DNA from: Oleiagrimonas citrea
GTDB lineage: Bacteria; Pseudomonadota; Gammaproteobacteria; Xanthomonadales; Rhodanobacteraceae
Direction of reading: 5' to 3'
Length of the DNA stretch: 64,000 nucleotides
Assembly (NCBI RefSeq): GCF_012395255.1
Contig: NZ_JAAZQD010000001.1
Coordinates: 806,001 to 870,000, forward strand
The position numbers were made by a program, and so were the translations under genes. Of this stretch, positions 57,394 to 64,000 are shown piece after piece. The notes beneath the pieces are model-generated. The model had not been told where the DNA came from and ran no database searches. It saw only the letters and a list, made by a program, of their open reading frames with translations. Position 1 is the first letter of the stretch; every line of letters begins with the position of its first letter.

Positions 57394-58805
57394 GCCGAAG
57401 TTGCACTTTCTCCTTGCGCGACGTGATAGCACGGCTCGTAGGCGGTGCCTCCCGGCAACTTCATGCGCTGCTGTTCCACAAACGCCTTCAGCAGCGTGTC
57501 CAGCGCGCGCATGATCTCCGGGTCACCATCGATGTGGAACGGCCCGTGCTGCTCGATCGCGCGCATGCCCTCTTCCTTGACGTTGCCGGCCACGATGCCC
57601 GAGAACGCGCGGCGCAGATCCGCCGCCAGCTCGTGCCGTGGACGATCCCGGTGAATGCGGAGGTTGGCCATGGCCTCGTGGTTCGGCGCGAACGGCTGCT
57701 GGAACTCGTAGGGGATGTGCAGCGACCAGTTGAAGAAGAATGCGTCCTTGGTGTCCAGACGATAATTGCGCACCTTCTCCAGCCCGCGAACCATGCTGCG
57801 CGACACCGCCGCCGGATCGTCGATGATGATCTCGTAGCGTTCGGCCACGGCGTCGCCCAGAGCCAGACGCAGGAAGCGATCGATCTGCTCGAAGTACGCC
57901 GCCGAACGAGCCGGTCCGCTGAAGATCAGCGGGAACGGAATCTCGCGATTCTCCGGGTGCAGCAGGATGCCCAGCAGATACAGGATCTCCTCCGCGGTGC
58001 CGACGCCCCCCGGGAACACGATGATGCCGTGCCCCGTGCGCACGAAGGCCTCCAGGCGCTTCTCGATGTCCGGCATGATCATCAGATGATTGACGATCGG
58101 GTTCGGCGACTCCGCCGCGATGATGCCCGGCTCGGTGATGCCGATGTAGCGGTTGCGGCGGCGGCGCTGCTTGGCGTGGGCGATGGTCGCGCCCTTCATC
58201 GGCCCCTTCATCGCGCCCGGACCGCAGCCGGTGCAGATGTCCAGCATGCGCAAGCCGAGCTGATAGCCGACCGCCTTGGTGTAGTCGTACTCGTGACGCG
58301 AGATCGAGTGCCCGCCCCAGCACACGACCAGATTCGGATCCATGTGCGTACGCAGAATGCGGGCGTTGCGCAGGATCTCGAACACGATCTGGGTCAGCCC
58401 TTCCGAGCCGGCCTCGGTGAATTCGCGCGGCGCGATCTGGGTGGCGACGTAGACGATGTCACGCACCACGGCCACCAGCAGTTCGTTGATGCCGCGGATG
58501 ATCTGCCCGTCGACGAAGGCCTGGGCCGGCGCGTTGCTCAGTTCGATCTTGATGCCGCGCTCCTGCTGCAGCACCTCGATATCGAAGTCGGGGTACAGCT
58601 CCAGCATGCTGCGCGGATCGTCGCTCAGACTGCCCGAAGTCAGCACCGCCAGCGCGCAGCGCCGCAGCAGCGCATGCAGGCCGGAACTGCTGGCGTCGCG
58701 CAGTCGAGCGACTTCGTTGCGGGAAAGGATATCAAGGCCGCCGGCGGGCGAGATGCGCGCGCTGACGGTATTGGAACCGGCCGAGCCGGTGTAGGAAACA
58801 TTCAC
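57390..58805 (-). CDS. ppnN: Pyrimidine/purine nucleotide 5'-monophosphate nucleosidase
   Basis: A 471-residue LOG-family nucleosidase that splits nucleoside monophosphates into base and ribose-5-phosphate and is controlled by (p)ppGpp in E. coli. The LOG core shows CTGCGPGAMKGPMKGA, FPGGVGTAEEILYLLG and the ligand stretch VCWGGHSISRHEYDYT; the N-terminal domain ISPAGGLDILSRNEVARL and C-terminal DUF3412-type region match PpnN (YgdH). GTG at 58805 is the best start: AAGGAG lies upstream (11-base spacing) and the next ATG upstream would add unrelated residues. Confidence 0.9.
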   Translation of the reverse strand: MNVSYTGSAGSNTVSARISPAGGLDILSRNEVARLRDASSSGLHALLRRCALAVLTSGSLSDDPRSMLELYPDFDIEVLQQERGIKIELSNAPAQAFVDGQIIRGINELLVAVVRDIVYVATQIAPREFTEAGSEGLTQIVFEILRNARILRTHMDPNLVVCWGGHSISRHEYDYTKAVGYQLGLRMLDICTGCGPGAMKGPMKGATIAHAKQRRRRNRYIGITEPGIIAAESPNPIVNHLMIMPDIEKRLEAFVRTGHGIIVFPGGVGTAEEILYLLGILLHPENREIPFPLIFSGPARSAAYFEQIDRFLRLALGDAVAERYEIIIDDPAAVSRSMVRGLEKVRNYRLDTKDAFFFNWSLHIPYEFQQPFAPNHEAMANLRIHRDRPRHELAADLRRAFSGIVAGNVKEEGMRAIEQHGPFHIDGDPEIMRALDTLLKAFVEQQRMKLPGGTAYEPCYHVAQGESATSA

Positions 58806-58938
58806 GGGTGTGGGACTCCTTGGACGCCTGCAGTGCACCGATGACCGTTCCGGCGCGACCGTGACGCCCCGCAAGCTTTGCGGGCGAATCGGCCGAGGTC
58901 AAGCGCCCTCGCCGATACATGGCGACGGACATCCGGAC

Positions 58939-58970
58939 AAAAAAATGCCGGCGCCCTTGCGGACGCCGGC
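58939..58970 (-). terminator. Intrinsic terminator of the TonB-dependent receptor gene
   Basis: Minus strand GCCGGCG, ten-base loop, CGCCGGC, then A and seven T, starting 24 bases after the receptor stop. Confidence 0.92.
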
Positions 58971-58993
58971 AGATGGACTACGAGAAGTCCTGT

Positions 58994-61900
58994 TTAGAAC
59001 GTGTACTTCAGCGTCAGCATGGCCGACCAGCGCGAAACCACGCGAGTCGGGTTGCCACCGGCATCGTACGTCTCCAGCTGCTGAGGCTGGAAGTTGCCGT
59101 TGCTGTCGGTCGGCAGGTTGTACACGTACTGACCCTGCGCATTGATGCCGCCGTAACCGCTCAGCGTGCGGGTGTCATATCCACCGACGTAACGGACATC
59201 GCCCCACTTCTTGTTAAGCAAGTTCAAGAAGTTGTAGATATCGAGGCGAATGATGCCCTTGTTGCCCTTGAAGAAGCCCGGAACTTCCTGCTGGAAGCTC
59301 ATGTTCATCGTGTTCACCCAGGGCATGCGGGCTTCGTTGATGCCGGCAATCTGGCCACGATGCTTGGCCAGGTAGGCATCGCTGTCGATGTAGTTCTGGA
59401 ACTGCTGAACCAGCTTGGCGCTGGCCGAGCCGTAGCTCACCTTCGGATCGTTCAGGGTCGGGATGTAGATCGGATCCTCGTAGCTCACGCCGTCACCGTT
59501 GACATCACCCGAGAAGATCCAGGTATACGGCAGACCGCTGTGGCCCGTGTAGAACGCCGACACCATGGTCTTGTAGTCGCCGAAGAAGGCATGGCGCCAG
59601 GTCACGCCCAGCTTCAGGCTCTTCGGAATGTCACGCTCGGCGACACTGGCGATCTCCTGGTTCGGGTTCACGCGCGCCCAGTACTTGTAGCCGGAGGACG
59701 CCTGCGAGCTGCCCGCCGGGTTGACCTCGGTGGCATGGCTCAGGGTGAACGCCGCACTGGCCGACCAGTCGTTGGAGAACGGCTTGGACAGGGCCAGGGT
59801 CAGGCTGTCGGTCTTGCCCTTGCTGGTGTTGCTCAGCTCGGTCGACAGGCTGTAGAACGACGGATCGGCATTGGCGTAACGGCTACCCGAACCGGTGGCC
59901 GGGTCGGACCAGAACTGCTGGCGGCCATCCGGCAGGGTGCCGGTCGGGGCGCCGATGTTCAGCGCGCGATAGAAGATCGCGTTCTTGGCCTGCGTGTGCT
60001 GGTACTCGATCGATCCGATCATGCCCCACCACGGCAGCTCGCGGTCCAGGGCCAGGCTGGCTTTCCACACCGTCGGCAGCTTGAAGTTCGACGAAATGGT
60101 GTCGACGTCCATCTGCGAGGCACTCGGGCCACCGGCCGGGATGTTCTGGTTGAACGCATCCGGGCTGAACGCCGCCTGCGACGGGTCGTACACGCGGTAC
60201 GTGGAAACCGTCATGCCGTTGTTCTGGTACGGGTTGGTCAGCCACACCGACGGCGGGAAGGTCTGGAACAGACCGAAACCACCACGCAGCTGGGTCATGC
60301 GCTCGGAGTCGAAGGTGTAGTTGAACGAGAAACGCGGCTCAACAACCTTGTTCTTCGAACCCAGCGTGTTGTTGTTCGGATAACCGAAGGTCTGCTGGAA
60401 CTGCGGGTTGTAGATCGGCTTCTTGTTGGCCTTCGGAATGTTCACGCGCACGCCATACTGGATCGACAGGTTGTCGTTGACCTGCCAGGTATCCTGGATG
60501 AACGGGCTGTACTGGCTGTACGTCCACTGCGCGGCTACGTCATTGATCGTGTAGCCCGCGGCCGGCTGGTACAGGTTGTACGAATAGTAGTTGCCCGCAG
60601 CGAAATCGGCGATGCTGCTGAACACGTAGGCGCCGAACTCGGTACGACCGAACAGGTTGTAGATCTTGTTGCGCTCGGCGTAGATGCCGCCCTTGATCGT
60701 GTGATCACCGGCGTAGTAGGTGCCGGCCCAGTAGAACGTGGTCTTCTTCGTGTCGATCTTGTTGTAGTGGCGGTACTGCTCCTCGCCCAGATACACGCTC
60801 GGCGAGCTGTAGCGACCGTTCACGTACACCTGGACCTGTGGCGCCTGGTAGGGCACCTGGGTGTCCTGCGTGTAGTGCTGGTAACCGATCTTGGTCTCGG
60901 TGGAGAAGTTGTCCGACCAGTCGTCGAAGAACTGCAACGAAACGTTGTCGGTCTTGATGGCCTTGGTGTACATGTAGGTACTCAGGCCGATCGAGTTCGA
61001 CGAATTGCCGAGGATCTGCGGCAGCGTTTCCTTGGTCTTGCTGAACGACAGGCTCGCACGATGGTTATCGGTGATGTTCCAGTCGATCTTGCCCAGATAA
61101 CGCTTGTCTTCGAGGGTCACGCCACTGGCGCCGCCGAAGCCGCCGGCCTGCAGGCCCAAACCATTCGCAGCGTTGATGACTTTCTGCACGTCGCCCGGCG
61201 ACAACTTGTTGGACGTGGACGGACCATCACCCAGGCTGTAGTCCAGACCGTTGGTGGAATCCGCGCCGATGCCGGTGACTTTCTGCTTTTCCGCCGACAG
61301 GAAGAAGAACAGCTTGTCCTTGACGATCGGACCGCCAATCGTGAAGCCCGCGGTCGTGTTCTTGTCGAAGCCGTTGTACTTGTAACCCGGGTTGTTGGAG
61401 TTCAACCAGCCCGCGTCACCGACCATCTTGTCGGCATTCTGGTAGACGTAGTAGACCGAACCGTGGAATTCGTTCGTGCCCGACTTGGTCACCGCGTTGA
61501 TGTCGGCGCCGACGGTGTCGGAGGCCACATCGTAGTTCGACGTCGAGATGTTGTACTCGGCGATGGTGTCCTGCGAGATCGGCGAGTTCTGGTACGGCAG
61601 ACCGTTGGCGTTCAGGCCGAACGGGTCGCCCACGCCGACACCGTCGACCTGGATGTCATTGAAGCGGTTCGGCAGACCCATCGCCGAGATCGAGCCGTCG
61701 CCCTGGTTGGTCACGTTGATGCGCGGATCCAGGCGCGCAACGTCATCGATGGAGCGGTTGGCGGCCGGGTTGGCCTCCAGCTCCTGCTGCGAGACGTTGG
61801 TCGACAGACCCTTGTTGTCCGGGTTGAACGTCTGCGTCAGCGCGGAATCGGTCACGGTGACCGAACCCAGCTGCTGCGCGTTGCTGACACCGGCACCCAG

Positions 61901-62236
61901 CGTCAGGTTGACCGCGGAAACCTGACCCAGCTGCAGGTAGACATTGTCCTTCTCACCCTGCGCCATGCCCGACTTGGACACGGTGATGTCGAACGGACCG
62001 CCGACGCGCAGACCCTGCGCGGCGTAGCGACCGTCGGCATTGGTGGTGACGACCTTGGTGGTGCCCGACGGCTCGTGCACGATCTGCACGGTCGCGTTGG
62101 CGACAGGCTGCCCCTGAGCATCAACGACACGACCGTTGACACCGGCCGAAGTGACGTTCTGGGCCATCGCCGGCGCTGCCGCCAGCAGCGTCGCGATCGC
62201 CAGCGGCAACGCACGCGCTCGAATGTTTCTCATCAT
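58994..62236 (-). CDS. Oar-like TonB-dependent receptor
   Basis: A 1080-residue outer-membrane transporter. Signal peptide ends APAMAQ; a carboxypeptidase-regulatory-like beta domain follows (GRVVDAQGQPVANATVQI, about 28-110), then the plug with DDVARLDPRINV and IQVDGVGVGDPFG, and a 22-strand barrel ending LTLKYTF. This Oar/OmpA-like layout is widespread in Lysobacterales; ligands may be peptides, carbohydrates or siderophores and cannot be told here. The double ATG at 62236/62233 has GGGG upstream. It has its own terminator and is not in an operon. Confidence 0.9.
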   Translation of the reverse strand: MMRNIRARALPLAIATLLAAAPAMAQNVTSAGVNGRVVDAQGQPVANATVQIVHEPSGTTKVVTTNADGRYAAQGLRVGGPFDITVSKSGMAQGEKDNVYLQLGQVSAVNLTLGAGVSNAQQLGSVTVTDSALTQTFNPDNKGLSTNVSQQELEANPAANRSIDDVARLDPRINVTNQGDGSISAMGLPNRFNDIQVDGVGVGDPFGLNANGLPYQNSPISQDTIAEYNISTSNYDVASDTVGADINAVTKSGTNEFHGSVYYVYQNADKMVGDAGWLNSNNPGYKYNGFDKNTTAGFTIGGPIVKDKLFFFLSAEKQKVTGIGADSTNGLDYSLGDGPSTSNKLSPGDVQKVINAANGLGLQAGGFGGASGVTLEDKRYLGKIDWNITDNHRASLSFSKTKETLPQILGNSSNSIGLSTYMYTKAIKTDNVSLQFFDDWSDNFSTETKIGYQHYTQDTQVPYQAPQVQVYVNGRYSSPSVYLGEEQYRHYNKIDTKKTTFYWAGTYYAGDHTIKGGIYAERNKIYNLFGRTEFGAYVFSSIADFAAGNYYSYNLYQPAAGYTINDVAAQWTYSQYSPFIQDTWQVNDNLSIQYGVRVNIPKANKKPIYNPQFQQTFGYPNNNTLGSKNKVVEPRFSFNYTFDSERMTQLRGGFGLFQTFPPSVWLTNPYQNNGMTVSTYRVYDPSQAAFSPDAFNQNIPAGGPSASQMDVDTISSNFKLPTVWKASLALDRELPWWGMIGSIEYQHTQAKNAIFYRALNIGAPTGTLPDGRQQFWSDPATGSGSRYANADPSFYSLSTELSNTSKGKTDSLTLALSKPFSNDWSASAAFTLSHATEVNPAGSSQASSGYKYWARVNPNQEIASVAERDIPKSLKLGVTWRHAFFGDYKTMVSAFYTGHSGLPYTWIFSGDVNGDGVSYEDPIYIPTLNDPKVSYGSASAKLVQQFQNYIDSDAYLAKHRGQIAGINEARMPWVNTMNMSFQQEVPGFFKGNKGIIRLDIYNFLNLLNKKWGDVRYVGGYDTRTLSGYGGINAQGQYVYNLPTDSNGNFQPQQLETYDAGGNPTRVVSRWSAMLTLKYTF

Positions 62237-62373
62237 TGTGATTTCCCCACTCGCAACAAGAAGCTGGACTCGAAAAAAATAAAAACCAGGACAGCGGCTG
62301 CGACGGCATCCGCCTGCACGACCTTGCACCTGTCCCCGTAATGGCACCTGCACGGTGCCTTTCACCCGCGCTG

Positions 62374-62390
62374 GTTAATGGTAGTTTAAC
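62374..62390. promoter_or_regulatory. Inverted repeat upstream of the TonB-dependent receptor
   Basis: GTTAATGGTAGTTTAAC: GTTAA and TTAAC half-sites separated by seven bases, in an AT-rich stretch 138 bases before the receptor start. A possible operator or part of the promoter; the rest of the 224-base spacer shows nothing else. Confidence 0.35.
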
Positions 62391-62460
62391 AGCAACGGCA
62401 TGACATTTTTATGTCGATCTGCAACCCGGCTCCGGGCACATCCATGCGGCGTTTTGACGC

Positions 62461-64000
62461 TCAGCGCTTACCCAGATAGCGCGAACGCTTGGCTGGCTTG
62501 AGGTGAGCCAAGTCGAGCATGACCAAGCCGTCCACGCACCCCGAAAATCCCGGATCTTCGCCGAAATCCAGGAACTGGACCCCTTCCGGCTCGACCAGAT
62601 CGACATATTGGCGATACAGAACCGGCATGCTGACGCCCAGCGCATCCAGATGGTTGCGCAGACGCCCCAGGCCGATGCTCGGCTCCAGCCCGTCCAGTTC
62701 CTTGCGCACACCGTCCACGATCTCCGGGGAGATCACGAAGGGGCGTCGCGCGCTGGCCAGACCGGCGCGGCCGAAGTAATGCTGATGCGCGGCCACGATC
62801 CACTCACGCGCTTCGCGCGGCAGACTGACCGACATGCTGACCGGGCCGAACAGGAAGCGCAGCTCGGGATGTTTCTGCAGGTACAGGCCGATACCGCGCC
62901 AGAGCTGATCCAGCGCGCGCGAACGCCAATAGGCCGGCGCGATGAAACTGCGTCCGAGTTCCAGACCCTGCGACAGGTGCGGCTCGCTCAGCTCCGTGTA
63001 GTCGAACAGGCTGGCGCTGTAGAGACCGTTGAGACCGCGCTCGGCGAGAATGCGGCCGCCATGACCGAAGCGGTAGGCGCCGACGACCTTCGAGACCTCC
63101 GGATCCCAGAGCACCAGATGCTCGTACCAGGCGTCGTACTGATCGAGATCGCAGCGCAGTCCCGTGCCCTCGCCGACACGACGGAAGGTCAGTTCGCGCA
63201 GCCGCCCGATCTCGCGCAGCACCGCGCTGTCCTCGCTGCCTTGCAGCAGCCAGGCCTGCTTGCCGTCTGGAAGATCGGCCAGCAGCTCGCCCCGCGCGGC
63301 CAGCTCCCCGGCGATGAGCTCGACCGGCTCGGCATGCGCCAGCGGTGCCTGGCCGCCGAAAATCAGGCCACGGCCGCGCGCCAGACGGTAGACATGACGC
63401 CGCATAAGCCGAGCCGCGACTTTCGAGTCGTCTTCGCTGCGCTGCTTCAGTTCCTCGGCATCGACTAGCGGACCGATGCTCAGACCGATGCGACGCTGAC
63501 GACGTCCAACCACCGCCTCGCGCGGCAGCATCGCCGTCGCCAGCGGCTTGGCCAGCATCGACATGCCATAAAAGGCGGCGGAATTGCGTGCGGCGATGTG
63601 CACCGGAAGCACCGGCGCGCCACTACGACGCGCGATGCGCGCGAAACCGTCGGACCAGGCACCGTCGCGCACGCCGGCCGGCCCCATGCGCGAGACCTCC
63701 CCGGCCGGGAAAACAATCAGCGCCTGCCCCTCCTCCAGCGCGCGGTAGATGCCGCGCAGGCGCGAAGCCGCGCCCTTGCCGAAGACATCCACCGGCAGCA
63801 GCAGCGGCTTCAGAGCCGGCATCATGCCGAGAATGTCGTTGCCGAGAATGCGTACGTCGCGGCGTACCGAGCCAACCGTTTGCATGAGTGCCAGCGCATC
63901 GATCATGCCCAGGGGATGATTGGCGACAATCAGCACCGCCCCTTCGGCAGGTACGTGCTCGAGTTCGCGCGGGGTCACACGGCAGGTCACGCCCAGATCA
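62461..64000 (-). CDS. OlsF-like bifunctional acyltransferase, ornithine lipid synthesis (partial)
   Basis: At least 512 residues; the frame stays open to the window end, so the N-terminus is missing. The first half is a lysophospholipid-type O-acyltransferase with NHPLGMIDAL and FPAGEVSRMG. The second half, from about 220, is a GNAT-like N-acyltransferase of the OlsB type (LRCDLDQYDAWYEHLVLWD, VVGAYRFGHGG, ELGRSFIAPAYW). This order matches OlsF, which makes ornithine lipids in a single protein in Serratia and some Bacteroidetes. Activity on ornithine is inferred. Confidence 0.8.
   Translation of the reverse strand, partial: DLGVTCRVTPRELEHVPAEGAVLIVANHPLGMIDALALMQTVGSVRRDVRILGNDILGMMPALKPLLLPVDVFGKGAASRLRGIYRALEEGQALIVFPAGEVSRMGPAGVRDGAWSDGFARIARRSGAPVLPVHIAARNSAAFYGMSMLAKPLATAMLPREAVVGRRQRRIGLSIGPLVDAEELKQRSEDDSKVAARLMRRHVYRLARGRGLIFGGQAPLAHAEPVELIAGELAARGELLADLPDGKQAWLLQGSEDSAVLREIGRLRELTFRRVGEGTGLRCDLDQYDAWYEHLVLWDPEVSKVVGAYRFGHGGRILAERGLNGLYSASLFDYTELSEPHLSQGLELGRSFIAPAYWRSRALDQLWRGIGLYLQKHPELRFLFGPVSMSVSLPREAREWIVAAHQHYFGRAGLASARRPFVISPEIVDGVRKELDGLEPSIGLGRLRNHLDALGVSMPVLYRQYVDLVEPEGVQFLDFGEDPGFSGCVDGLVMLDLAHLKPAKRSRYLGKR

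Overview
The window is 64 kb of high-GC chromosome from a gammaproteobacterium, most likely of the order Lysobacterales (Xanthomonadales) and close to Rhodanobacteraceae. This rests on gene families and order: the thrS-infC-rpmI-rplT-pheS-pheT-ihfA-merR-tRNA-Pro block, a large Oar-like TonB-dependent receptor, an ExeM/NucH-type secreted nuclease, and attC sites of the roughly 60 bp kind known from xanthomonad integrons. The genus is not resolved.

Layout. 1-5170: the end of upp, a secreted nuclease with a histidine tail, a small secreted His/Lys-rich protein, two copies of an intergenic repeat, and prolyl iminopeptidase. 5410-7740: an AT-richer accessory island. It starts as an integron-type cassette array (three attC-like sites, two intact cassette genes, one broken one, no integrase in view). 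It continues into a separately acquired segment with a TIR/nucleoside-deoxyribosyltransferase-like gene that may be a defence gene. 7750-10910: a D-2-hydroxyglutarate dehydrogenase-type flavoprotein divergent from serA, then a cupin. 11080-19140 (minus): the translation block, with an AUC-start infC, an L20 protein carrying an extra helix-hairpin-helix domain, and a terminator with possible leader peptide in front of thrS. 19380-23860 (minus): a glycine-betaine-type ABC transporter with a co-oriented porin.

24150-35170: a UDP-glucuronate epimerase, the recC-recB-recD operon and cysK. 35185-44620 (minus): a P-type cation ATPase, then cydA-cydB-cydX-like-cydD-cydC behind an FNR/Anr-type site. 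44700-48150: CysB-type regulator, 1-Cys peroxiredoxin, a second cysteine synthase and a small secreted Arg/His-rich protein. 48240-54170: pyrC and a 1589-residue multisensor GGDEF/EAL protein with LOV and globin-like sensor regions. 54230-64000: tRNA-Val, uvrB, a FimT-like pseudopilin, tRNA-Asn, ppnN, the TonB-dependent receptor, and the 3' part of an OlsF-like ornithine-lipid acyltransferase.

Most of the window is core chromosome with tightly packed operons and frequent 4-nt ATGA overlaps (proV/proW, recC/recB, recB/recD, cydD/cydC). The parts that stand out are the cassette island, the two unusual fusions (L20 with a helix-hairpin-helix domain; CydX with an extra membrane helix), the putative thrS attenuator and the light/oxygen cyclic-di-GMP protein.
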